A stretch of DNA of 32,682 nt from Bacteroidota bacterium. Lineage in GTDB: Bacteria > Bacteroidota > Ignavibacteria > UBA10030 > BY39. Below, one piece after another: positions 26,063 to 32,682 of the stretch. Position numbers and translations under genes: made by a program. The notes below the pieces were generated by a model. It was not told the origin of the DNA. It ran no database searches and saw nothing but the letters and a program-made list of their open reading frames with translations. The stretch is taken from positions 1 through 32,682 of the forward strand of contig JAUXOG010000037.1 in NCBI GenBank assembly GCA_030682385.1, written 5' to 3'. How positions within the stretch are numbered: position 1 is the first letter of the stretch; every line of letters begins with the position of its first letter.

Positions 26063-26304
26063 TTTTTAATCTCCTCCCTTGCACTGAGATACACTAAAAG
26101 TTGATTAACACAACTAGCCTTATCACAAACTAACTTTACCGAGCCACTTTCAGGATATATTGCGTGAAGATTCTCCCAAGTGACTACGTCTCCACAAAAC
26201 TTGCACTTGATTGCCCTCCGTTTGAAATCTCCAAGAATACCAACACTTTGAAGTAATTCTTCTAAATCATCGTCATGAACTGCGTGCAATGCTTGCTTTT
26301 CCAT
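26059..26304 (-). CDS. Small zinc-ribbon protein of unknown function
   Basis: Protein of 81 residues with two cysteine pairs, C35-x2-C38 (KCKFCGD) and C60-x4-C65 (CDKASC), the spacing of a small zinc ribbon. The N terminus is acidic (HAVHDDDLEELLQSVGI). A GAGAGGATAAT ribosome-binding site precedes the ATG. The gene overlaps the membrane-anchored gene by 4 bp, so the products likely work as a pair; the zinc ribbon might bind nucleic acid or the partner. Family not recognised. The 125-bp gap upstream (26305-26429) is A/T-rich and may hold its own promoter. Confidence 0.7.
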   Translation of the reverse strand: MEKQALHAVHDDDLEELLQSVGILGDFKRRAIKCKFCGDVVTWENLHAIYPESGSVKLVCDKASCVNQLLVYLSAREEIKK

Positions 26305-26400
26305 ATTATCCTCTCATTAAAATCTATTTAATTAAAGCGATATAAATTCTATCACCCTTATTTATTGCATTTTACTTATTATTTCCACCCACTACTAACT

Positions 26401-26425
26401 TCATTCCATCTCCAACCCCAACTGC
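26401..26425. repeat. 25-bp direct repeat, right copy
   Basis: Matches 24835-24859 at 22 of 25 positions in the same orientation. It lies directly after the methyltransferase stop. In another frame that runs through the methyltransferase end it encodes KREERMNAQLGLEME followed by a stop, which hints that the methyltransferase C terminus may once have read on. Confidence 0.6.
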
Positions 26426-26429
26426 GCAT

Positions 26430-27854
26430 TCATCCTCTCTTCCCGCTTCGTCTTTTAGCTTTCTTGCTTATCGCTCTCTTTTTCTTGGATTTAGTTTTTT
26501 CTTTCTTCGATTGAGTACGGTAAACAGATTGTTTTTCCGCTACAACACCTGCACGTCGTCTTCGACGCATAACCACGATGTACTCTCGCGTCATTGTTTC
26601 ATCGTTAATACCGACAACATTTGTTGGACTGTTCCGAAGCGGCATACGTTTGTTAGGAATAACTCTATTGTGAGTATCGATATGTTCGTATCCTAACGAC
26701 GAAAAAAAATTAATAATAGCGACATCTGTTGGAAGAACTATTCCTTTCACTTTTCGATTACCAACAACGTAGCAAGCAAATCCACCCGGCTTAATAACCT
26801 GCGCAACGTTTGTTATTGACTTATATAAGTCTTGATAGAAGGAGGCTACTTCATTCGCACGTTTTTGATCTTTTTGCGCAATCAACTCTATCGTTTCAGT
26901 TAGTTGCTCGCTGGGGAGGCGTGGTATCTTCTTTTGTATTTTTCCGCCCATCAGTTTTCTATCGACACCTTCCGGCTCTTCGAGTCCGAGCCAAGCTGCA
27001 GAAAGGCGAGAATATTGTCCATACGCAACTGTCGTGTGCGAATCACCATATGGTGGAGATGTTACAACGATATCGACACTATTCTTTCTTATGTATTCCT
27101 CTGGTATTCCCTCAACAGTATTGAAACCGTATATTTTTGCAATCGGTACGCTTTCGGTGGATTTGAATTGACTCATCAAACTGACAAATCTCTCCAGACC
27201 AAGCCGATTTCTCTTTAGCTTCGATGACATTATATAGAAGACGTTCGGATTGAAAAGTTTCAACTTTTCAGGTTGATACCTGTATAGTTTGAACTCGTCA
27301 TTTCTCGTGTTTGATGACTCACGAACAGTTTCGCTAAAAGCGATTTTAAAGAAGAGACATACATTATCGTCTTCCAATGTTTCGATAAAAATCTTCAGGC
27401 GTAGTAGTTTCTCAATAACTTGGGGCTTGAACCAAAACTCAATTCTTGAGATACCTGGAATGAGGGGTGGTTTTTCTAAATTGATTGCTTGCGAACGCAA
27501 AACGAAATCATTAAAATGCCGGATACTATTATCCAAAGCAAAAAAACTAGGCATAGAAGTTTTCGCTTGTGAAATCATCCTTGCCAGTGGATTAATATCT
27601 GTGCCGATGACATCAATGCCACGAATTACACCTTCAACAAGCGATGTTCCAGTTCCGCAATAAGGATCAAAAAGCAGTTTAGCATTACGCCCATATAAAT
27701 CAATCAATTTTTCTGCAATTTGCGGTATCATCCGTGCAGGATAGTCGTGGTAACAATGTGTCAATTCCCGAGTTGAAGCACCGTTAAATGTCCATTCATT
27801 TATCGCAGGATTAAATAGCTCTTCAAGAATGCTTAATTGGAGGGATTTCTTCAC
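26430..27854 (-). CDS. DNA methyltransferase, probably N4-cytosine, partner of the MvaI-like enzyme
   Basis: Protein of 474 residues. Motifs in order: X-like HDYPARMIPQIAEKLI (36-51), motif I DPYCGTGTS (63-71, the S-adenosylmethionine pocket), motif II GTDINPLA (84-91), motif IV TSPPYGDS (265-272, catalytic) and GGFACYVVGNRKV later. The S-P-P-Y form is usual in N4-cytosine enzymes, and known MvaI/BcnI-type systems use N4-methylcytosine partners. The region between motifs II and IV (about 100-260) may hold target recognition. The C-terminal tail is strongly basic (KKEKTKSKKKRAISKKAKRR). The start is GTG overlapping the endonuclease stop (GTGA), with GGAG upstream. It should protect host sites from the endonuclease. 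Confidence 0.88.
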   Translation of the reverse strand: MKKSLQLSILEELFNPAINEWTFNGASTRELTHCYHDYPARMIPQIAEKLIDLYGRNAKLLFDPYCGTGTSLVEGVIRGIDVIGTDINPLARMISQAKTSMPSFFALDNSIRHFNDFVLRSQAINLEKPPLIPGISRIEFWFKPQVIEKLLRLKIFIETLEDDNVCLFFKIAFSETVRESSNTRNDEFKLYRYQPEKLKLFNPNVFYIMSSKLKRNRLGLERFVSLMSQFKSTESVPIAKIYGFNTVEGIPEEYIRKNSVDIVVTSPPYGDSHTTVAYGQYSRLSAAWLGLEEPEGVDRKLMGGKIQKKIPRLPSEQLTETIELIAQKDQKRANEVASFYQDLYKSITNVAQVIKPGGFACYVVGNRKVKGIVLPTDVAIINFFSSLGYEHIDTHNRVIPNKRMPLRNSPTNVVGINDETMTREYIVVMRRRRRAGVVAEKQSVYRTQSKKEKTKSKKKRAISKKAKRRSGKRG

Positions 27855-28618
27855 GTCAGCTCCGAAATATCATTGAATAACGAAGTAAGCTTGTCTTCAT
27901 GAGTTCTGAATCCTGTTCCATGATTTCTGGCTGACGTACCTTTATCGTGAAGTCTTAGATCGACAAGAATATTTCCGGCACTAATTTGATTATGAATTAT
28001 GTTCGGCGATGTCCCTGTCAGTAATTGCGCACGATCATATTTAAACCATTCAGCATCACCCCGCATTTCACTAAACGCGCTTACAAGCACAAGACCGGGA
28101 ATTTTTTTCGCAAATCTCTCCGCCAATACATCCAATTGCCACTCTGCAATGACTTCTCCCGAAACATGTCTCACGTCAATGGTCGATTTATCGATATGAA
28201 GAAATAAGCCCATACTATTTGGAGTGCGTGCCATTGTAAAATACATGCCCAATCTTCCGTTACTATCTCGCGTGCCATACTTCCTTATTGCTTGAAGCGG
28301 GTTTATTTTCCATGCTTGCCTGCTGAAAGATCCATCCCGCCTGCCAAAGAACTTATTCGGCGGGCAGGTCTGCAAGCAGGCTTTCCTATTGAAAGTAAAA
28401 AGCGTAATCATTGATGATGATCCAACATGGTGCGCTTTCAACTCTACTGTACCCAAATCAGGCAAGGCGATATTGTTCTCTTTCATTCCAAGATAGTATT
28501 CTAAAGTTTGCCCAACTCCCGTAGGTCCTTTTCTCTTCGATGCTATCCAGCCTTTCTCTCTAACTCGAGCAAACTTTTTCTTGAATGTCGCAATAGTCAA
28601 TTGTTTGTGTTTTGTCAT
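27851..28618 (-). CDS. MvaI/BcnI-family type II restriction endonuclease
   Basis: Protein of 255 residues from ATG at 28618 (MTKHKQLTIATFKKKF). Family motifs: TGVGQTLEYYLG (33-44) and PDLGTVELKAH (53-63) giving D54-x4-E59-x-K61, the PD-(D/E)xK catalytic set with the spacing of MvaI. Known relatives cut CCWGG or CCSGG as monomers; the site here is not determined. The methyltransferase gene overlaps its 3' end. Residues 81-101 are encoded by a G/C-rich inverted-repeat insertion (28313-28382) that keeps the frame, between FNRKA and AWKINP; activity may be unaffected or reduced. Longer in-frame starts exist at 28690 and 28762. The upstream DNA is a copy of an antitoxin leader. Confidence 0.85.
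   Translation of the reverse strand: MTKHKQLTIATFKKKFARVREKGWIASKRKGPTGVGQTLEYYLGMKENNIALPDLGTVELKAHHVGSSSMITLFTFNRKACLQTCPPNKFFGRRDGSFSRQAWKINPLQAIRKYGTRDSNGRLGMYFTMARTPNSMGLFLHIDKSTIDVRHVSGEVIAEWQLDVLAERFAKKIPGLVLVSAFSEMRGDAEWFKYDRAQLLTGTSPNIIHNQISAGNILVDLRLHDKGTSARNHGTGFRTHEDKLTSLFNDISELT
28313..28382. repeat. Palindromic element inserted in frame in the endonuclease gene
   Basis: About 66 bp of G/C-rich sequence (plus strand: GCTTGCCTGCTGAAAGATCC, CCCGCCTGCC, then GGCGGGCAGG and GCAAGCAGGC). The outer and inner arms are inverted relatives of one another. It adds 22 codons without a stop or frame change and appears flanked by a short AAGC/AGC duplication. Composition contrasts sharply with the gene around it. 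Confidence 0.65.
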
Positions 28619-28638
28619 TGCCTTACGAGTTCCGTTAC

Positions 28639-28662
28639 TTATCTTAATTGTATTCCTGTCAT
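28639..28662 (-). pseudogene. Relict antitoxin start (seven codons)
   Basis: ATG at 28662 reads M-T-G-I-Q-L-R-stop. The first five codons and the AAAAGG ribosome-binding site are identical to the antitoxin at 18683; the sequence departs after ACAATT. The stop lies 20 bases before the endonuclease ATG, so this mini-frame could couple translation to the endonuclease. Confidence 0.6.
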
Positions 28663-28705
28663 TTGTTATTCCTTTTAATGTTCGTTTCATTAATTGAAAT
28701 TTAGG
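28646..28705. repeat. 60-bp direct repeat, right copy
   Basis: Same sequence and orientation as 18667-18726 with one difference (T at 28690). The change converts the GTG of the leader copy at 18379/18711 into ATG, creating an extra in-frame start for the endonuclease (28690). Confidence 0.9.
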
Positions 28706-28771
28706 GAAATAGGAGTGGAGATGCAAATGTTTTTTAAATTGTATAAATGTGTAACCGGACATTGAAGCCGT

Positions 28772-29124
28772 TTAAAAGATTTGTATTTGTTGATAAGTAA
28801 GTATAATTAATGATCTTTTCTGACCGAAAGCCATTTTTATTTCATCAAAATATTTTTCTACTCGAGATATAAGATAATCATTCGAAATATTCCCTAATTG
28901 AACGAATAAAACTTGTGGAGGCGAGCCATACAGTAAAGTGCGTTCAAAAAAGTCGGTATCTTTACTCACGATGACAAAATCATTCTCTTTCGCATATTCC
29001 ACAGCACGTCATCTGATAAATTCAAACCACCAGAGATATCAATCGTATGGAGGCAAGTTTCACCTTTCTTTTTGAACCACCCACACAATCGAGGTGGAAG
29101 TTGTGCATCAATTAACCACTTCAT
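28772..29124 (-). pseudogene. DUF5615 PIN-like toxin, frameshifted
   Basis: ATG at 29124 opens MKWLIDAQLPPRLCGWFKKK and continues to NLSDDV; the frame is then lost near 29003-29010, and the rest (VEYAKENDFVIVSKDTDFFE to the stop at 28772) continues in another frame. A single missing base explains it. The parts together give the full DUF5615 pattern, including the metal-binding D6 and the SKDTDF acidic motif of PIN-like RNases. The start overlaps the DUF433 stop (TGATG), the standard arrangement of this toxin-antitoxin type. Either the toxin is dead or there is a sequencing error in this base run. Confidence 0.8.
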
Positions 29125-29366
29125 CAAGCCGTAACCGTTGACGAGTCAATGGAGAAGGAGGATAAGCGTGCGGCGTAATTTAAACAAGCGAGAACATCTT
29201 CGTGTGTGAGGTATGGATAATCCTTGAGAATTTGCTGTTCACTCATACCGCCTGCAAGAAGTTCTAACACGTCGGTTACTCTGATACGCATACCTCGGAT
29301 TGTCGGTCTTCCTCCGCACAAACCGGGAACAATCGTAATGCGTGATAGCAAATTATTTGTATCCAT
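29124..29366 (-). CDS. DUF433 antitoxin
   Basis: Protein of 80 residues with the DUF433 pattern: ITIVPGLCGGRPTIRGMRI, VTDVLELLAGGMSEQQILKD, YPYLTHEDVLACLNYAA. The family has a winged-helix/HTH-like fold and is the usual antitoxin of DUF5615 PIN-like toxins, encoded just downstream. An AAAAGGTAA ribosome-binding site precedes the ATG. It likely represses its own operon and blocks the toxin; the toxin frame here is broken. Confidence 0.88.
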   Translation of the reverse strand: MDTNNLLSRITIVPGLCGGRPTIRGMRIRVTDVLELLAGGMSEQQILKDYPYLTHEDVLACLNYAARLSSFSIDSSTVTA

Positions 29367-29445
29367 AAATTTTTTTACCTTTTAAGTTCAACAATAATAT
29401 ACCAATTGAGTATCGGATAATCAACCATTACCACTCTGCATCAAC

Positions 29446-30582
29446 TTACTTCACAAGTCTCAAACTATCGATGACCTTTCCGTCAACATTTTTAGCTTCG
29501 AAGAATAACTCGTTACCGCTTACCACCACTTTACAATAATGGAAAATCGATTCGGTATAAGCAGTAAACCATTGGGCTTTAGTTTCATATAGAGGTGCGC
29601 CCGCTCCGCCGGCAACAATTTGGCAGCGTCCTTTGTCGGGTGTACTTCCGTATTCAGCAACTGGCGAATTAATGCTAATGTTACGATTTATCGGTTTTGT
29701 ACGCTCGTAATGATGCGAATGACCTGTTAAAACCAAATCAACTCCGTAGTCGTCCAACAACTTCCACCATGTATCAAAATATTTGTGCATAGCTTCCTGA
29801 TGACTTCCGGAACTATAAAATGGTTTATGAAAGAAAACAAACTTCCAGGTTTTGTCTTTACAATTTTCTAAGGTTTCTCTAAACCAAACAAGCTGTACTG
29901 AGTCCGTCGGGTTTTCGCTATTTAAACAAATGAATGCAGCATTGCCATAGTTAAAAGAATAATACAATTCGCTACCAACAGGGCTTGTCGGCATTACTAA
30001 AATATTTTCATAATTATTATTTCCTACATCGTGGTTTCCAATTGTATAGTAAACGAGGTTAGAAGTAAAAAATTTTTCTCCGCAATAAAACCAATTATCC
30101 CACTCGTAGTTGATCGATCCTTTATCGACCAAATCGCCAGTAAAAATATTGAAGTCGGCTTTTTCGATTGCGTTTGCAACTTGCCCCCAGCGATTCAGAC
30201 GTGTCCGGCTATCGCCCGTAACTGTAAATGTGTAGTTATCTGAAAGAGTATCCGTTGAAGTTTTAAAAATTTTCTGCGTCCAATTATTCTCTTTTGAATT
30301 GAATATCGAGTAATAAATTTCTGTCAGTGGTTTTACAATCGGAAAAGTATAATCGAACCAATATCCTTCAAAATTATTACGCCGTATGCCGGCATGTTCT
30401 CCCATTTCAAATGCTTCAGTATATCCCCATTTGATTTTATCACTTTCACCAAAACTTTTCCAGGTAACAGTTAAACCATTCAGAGGATTGCCGTGCGAGC
30501 CGAAATGGATGTTTTCGATGGGTTGCGAAAACATCGGATTACAAAAGAGGATAAAAATAAAGCCAAAAAGTATCTTACTCAT
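29446..30582 (-). CDS. Secreted purple-acid-phosphatase-like metallophosphoesterase
   Basis: Protein of 378 residues with signal peptide (MSKILFGFIFILFCNPMFSQ). An N-terminal Fn3-like region (about 22-110) precedes a calcineurin-like catalytic domain with TGDSR (D124), FTGDLVDKG (D150), IGNHD (182-185), FFHKP (H252) and LTGHSHHYERT (286-295). This matches the five blocks of purple acid phosphatases, which use two metal ions to hydrolyse phosphate esters. It should act in the periplasm or outside the cell, perhaps for phosphate scavenging. It stands alone between the DUF433 pair and the subtilase; no T9SS sorting domain is present. Substrate unknown. Confidence 0.88.
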   Translation of the reverse strand: MSKILFGFIFILFCNPMFSQPIENIHFGSHGNPLNGLTVTWKSFGESDKIKWGYTEAFEMGEHAGIRRNNFEGYWFDYTFPIVKPLTEIYYSIFNSKENNWTQKIFKTSTDTLSDNYTFTVTGDSRTRLNRWGQVANAIEKADFNIFTGDLVDKGSINYEWDNWFYCGEKFFTSNLVYYTIGNHDVGNNNYENILVMPTSPVGSELYYSFNYGNAAFICLNSENPTDSVQLVWFRETLENCKDKTWKFVFFHKPFYSSGSHQEAMHKYFDTWWKLLDDYGVDLVLTGHSHHYERTKPINRNISINSPVAEYGSTPDKGRCQIVAGGAGAPLYETKAQWFTAYTESIFHYCKVVVSGNELFFEAKNVDGKVIDSLRLVK

Positions 30583-30647
30583 AAATTTGTCGTAGTTAAG
30601 TTGATATTAATTTCTTACCTCGAATATAAGAAATTATTTTCTCTCTT

Positions 30648-30689
30648 AAAAAATAAAAAACACGGCTATTAATTTTTCAATAACCGTGT
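30648..30689 (-). terminator. Intrinsic terminator after the subtilase gene
   Basis: On the minus strand: ACACGGTTATT, loop GAAAAATT, AATAGCCGTGT, then TTTTTTATTTTTT. An 11-bp stem with one G-U pair, 25 bases after the stop at 30714. Confidence 0.85.
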
Positions 30690-30713
30690 CCTTTGTAGAA
30701 AGTTAGATATAAG

Positions 30714-32531
30714 TTATGGTTTTACCATATAGAATTCATAAGTTCCGCTGCCGCTGTAACTGTAAATTCTCCATTGGTAATAACCGGCTGTTCCGTTGTA
30801 CGAAATATTTTCGTTGGAGGTTGAGCTTGTTGAGCTAGCTACATTAGCCCAGCTTACTCCGTTCCATTTTTGTAGATACAAATCGAAGTCGGTGTTTATT
30901 GGACCGCGCAAACATCCTGAATGCGTGCCGCTGATACTGCTATAATAATAAGTACCGTTCGGTTGAATTTGAGCCGCCCCCGTTCCTGATAGCGTGCCTG
31001 TGTATTTTGTACCCGGACAAGGTTGCGTAGAAGTCGTGAAGTTCCAAACCGACGACCAGCCGCTTGTTCCCGCAGTATTAGTTGCATTAACACGCCAGTA
31101 ATATATTGTTCCATTAGCAAGTCCTGAAATTGCACGCGATGTTGTAGTTATACCGCTCTGATCAATCGTAAGTGTCGAAAATGCCGAGCTTGTAGAAACC
31201 TGTAATCGGTATGATGTGGCACCGCTTGATGCATTCCAACTTAAGGTCGGATTTGTAACAATACCGGTTGCACCATTGGATGGCGACAATAGTGTGGGCA
31301 CCGGCGGAACAGTAGCAGTTGTAAAAATTGTATAAAGCAAACGGTTCGGTGTGCCGGTTGGAACGCTTGTAATTTTGTTTAAGGTTGCATTTGAGATTAA
31401 AGCATTTGCAACTGTAGCGGGCGAGGCACTTGTGTTAGTTTTTAAGTACAACGCCGCAGCGCCGGCAACGTGAGGCGAAGCCATCGATGTACCTGATATT
31501 GTAGAGGTTGCAGTGCTGGAAGTGTACCAAGCTGAAGTAATATCGGTGCCGGGTGCAAGTATATCAACACATGAACCGTAGTTTGAGAATGACGAGAAGC
31601 CGTCGGTGCGGGTTGTTGAACCGACAGTAATCGCTTCGGGAACGCGGGCGGGTGAGTAGTTGCAGGCGTTTGCGTAAGAATTTCCGGCAGCGACTACATA
31701 AGTAACTCCATCGGCAATCGAACGTTTTACAGCATCGTCGATTGATGTAGAAGCGCCACCGCCGAGCGACATATTAGCCACAGCGGGATTTGTGGTATGA
31801 TGCGAAGTTACCCAATCGATTCCCGCAATAACGCCGGCGGTTGTACCATTGCCACTGTTATCAAGAACGCGGACTGCATAAAGCCGCACACCTTTGGCGA
31901 TTCCGTAGGTTGTACCGCCTACAGTACCGGCGACGTGTGTTCCGTGTCCGTTACCATCGTTAGCAGTTCCACCGCTTGTGATTGCATCGTAACCAGTTAC
32001 AGCCCGACCTCCAAACTCAACGTGGTCGAGTCGTATTCCGGTATCAATTACATAAACATCGATACCCGAACCTGTTTGATCGTAATTATAAGTTGTACTT
32101 AAAGGTAAATCGCGTTGATCAACCCGATCGATACCCCACGTAGCATTCGTTTGAGTTACCGATATTGATACGATTTGATCTTCTTCGATGTAAGCAATGT
32201 TTGGATTGTTGATTAAACCTTTGATTGCTTGTTCCTGAACATTGATAGAGAAACCGCGAAGTGCGGAGGAATAAATGTACTTAACTTTACCGCCTATCTG
32301 ATTAGCAAGTTGTTCTGCTTTTTCGGAAACATTAGTTACATCGTCCTTGAAAACAACGATGTAGCTATCGGGTATTCGGGATTGCGGTGAAGCTTTGAGA
32401 AATTGCGGAGCTGTAGATGAGATTTGTGTAGCTGGCTCCTGAGGATTGTAACTCTGCTGATCTTGGCAACCAAGTAGAGAAAGAACAAGAATGATTACCA
32501 TCGAGAAAAATAAAACTGAGACTCGTTTCAT
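30714..32531 (-). CDS. Subtilisin-like serine protease (S8, proteinase K/aqualysin type), lipoprotein
   Basis: Protein of 605 residues. A lipoprotein signal ends at C22 (LSLLGC). An I9 propeptide (about 50-125: PDSYIVVFKDDV ... IAYIEEDQIV) is removed to activate the enzyme. The catalytic domain has D163 (VIDTGIRLDH), H196 (NGHGTHVAG) and S349 (GTSMASPHVAG), the S8 triad. A fibronectin/Ig-like domain lies about 408-500 (SPSNGATGIVTNPTLSWN, TIYYWRVNATN). The last 100 residues look like a pre-peptidase C-terminal (PPC) domain. There is no T9SS sorting signal. AAGGAGATC gives a strong ribosome-binding site before ATG 32531. It probably degrades proteins at the cell surface or outside; a terminator follows. 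Confidence 0.94.
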   Translation of the reverse strand: MKRVSVLFFSMVIILVLSLLGCQDQQSYNPQEPATQISSTAPQFLKASPQSRIPDSYIVVFKDDVTNVSEKAEQLANQIGGKVKYIYSSALRGFSINVQEQAIKGLINNPNIAYIEEDQIVSISVTQTNATWGIDRVDQRDLPLSTTYNYDQTGSGIDVYVIDTGIRLDHVEFGGRAVTGYDAITSGGTANDGNGHGTHVAGTVGGTTYGIAKGVRLYAVRVLDNSGNGTTAGVIAGIDWVTSHHTTNPAVANMSLGGGASTSIDDAVKRSIADGVTYVVAAGNSYANACNYSPARVPEAITVGSTTRTDGFSSFSNYGSCVDILAPGTDITSAWYTSSTATSTISGTSMASPHVAGAAALYLKTNTSASPATVANALISNATLNKITSVPTGTPNRLLYTIFTTATVPPVPTLLSPSNGATGIVTNPTLSWNASSGATSYRLQVSTSSAFSTLTIDQSGITTTSRAISGLANGTIYYWRVNATNTAGTSGWSSVWNFTTSTQPCPGTKYTGTLSGTGAAQIQPNGTYYYSSISGTHSGCLRGPINTDFDLYLQKWNGVSWANVASSTSSTSNENISYNGTAGYYQWRIYSYSGSGTYEFYMVKP

Positions 32532-32591
32532 AAAAGATCTCCTTTTATTGATTGATGGAATATGTTAATTAAGATCTGAAGTTACGCAGAA

Positions 32592-32682
32592 CAGTCATTC
32601 TTCATCCGCCAAAGGCGGATGAAGAATCTTAAACCTCAATTTTGAGCTGTTTTTAGATGTTTCGCTTCGCTCAACATGACAA
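32592..32682. repeat. MITE-like intergenic repeat at the right edge
   Basis: Begins CAGTCATTCTTC, carries a perfect 14-bp stem ATTCTTCATCCGCC / GGCGGATGAAGAAT with AAA loop (32597-32627), and ends TTTCGCTTCGCTCAACATGA followed by CAA. GTCAT at one end and ATGAC at the other form short inverted termini. The GTTGAGCGAAGCGAAACATC end is of a kind I know to be widely dispersed in bacterial genomes. Region 32532-32591 is the subtilase leader. Confidence 0.6.

Noticed and set aside
22487-26304. Interpretation as a Septu, Wadjet or Lamassu system
   Set aside because: No HNH partner for a PtuA-like ATPase, no JetABCD-type gene set and no LmuA/LmuB arrangement; RloC-like motifs fit better.
1-32682. 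CRISPR array, tRNA or rRNA genes, integrase or transposase genes
   Set aside because: None seen: no regularly spaced repeats, no cloverleaf with CCA-like end, and no protein with recombinase motifs.

Overview
The window looks like chromosome from a low-GC member of the Bacteroidota/Chlorobiota superphylum, most like Ignavibacteria. The clearest pointer is a secreted protein ending in a type IX secretion (T9SS) type A sorting domain with the NYPNPFNPTTTIKY signature. PorV-like and TonB-dependent outer-membrane proteins, DUF4159/DUF4175 genes and A/T-rich intergenic DNA agree with this. All genes except one toxin-antitoxin pair lie on the minus strand, so transcription runs right to left. No tRNA, rRNA or CRISPR array was seen.

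Right to left: 32.5-29.4 kb holds a secreted subtilisin-like lipoprotein and a purple-acid-phosphatase-like enzyme. At 29.4-28.8 kb is a DUF433/DUF5615 toxin-antitoxin pair whose toxin is frameshifted. From 28.7 to 18.7 kb runs a block of DNA defence and repair genes: an MvaI/BcnI-type restriction endonuclease with its methyltransferase, an unrecognised pair (small zinc-ribbon protein plus membrane-anchored protein), a large RloC/PrrC-like ATPase, and an SbcD/SbcC (YhaO/YhaN)-like pair. This block is bracketed by two 60-bp direct repeats that match at 59 of 60 positions. Each repeat carries the 5' leader and first codons of a small antitoxin gene, so the block may have entered or may leave as a unit.

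From 18.7 to 10.1 kb are an antitoxin with a truncated RelE-like toxin that runs in frame into a DUF4159 gene, an orphan HicB, a large DUF4175 membrane/coiled-coil protein, a PorV-like outer-membrane protein and a TonB-dependent receptor, probably one cell-envelope operon. From 9.8 to 7.0 kb is a translationally coupled M16 peptidase pair, one catalytic and one lacking the zinc motif. From 7.0 to 5.8 kb is a rearranged patch: a RelE-type toxin-antitoxin pair on the plus strand between 72/73-bp hairpin repeats, two near-identical terminators, and the last codons of a lost M16 paralogue. From 5.8 to 3.2 kb is a helical protein of unknown function followed by a zinc-finger anti-sigma-like membrane protein. 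The left end (2.9 kb to the edge) encodes an M23-peptidase/SH3 T9SS cargo protein and a truncated secreted beta-repeat protein.

A recurring theme is decayed or mobile small modules: four toxin-antitoxin loci (two with broken toxins, one orphan), G/C-rich palindromic repeats in intergenic DNA, and one such element inserted in frame inside the restriction endonuclease gene. Function calls rest on motifs read by eye; no database search was run.
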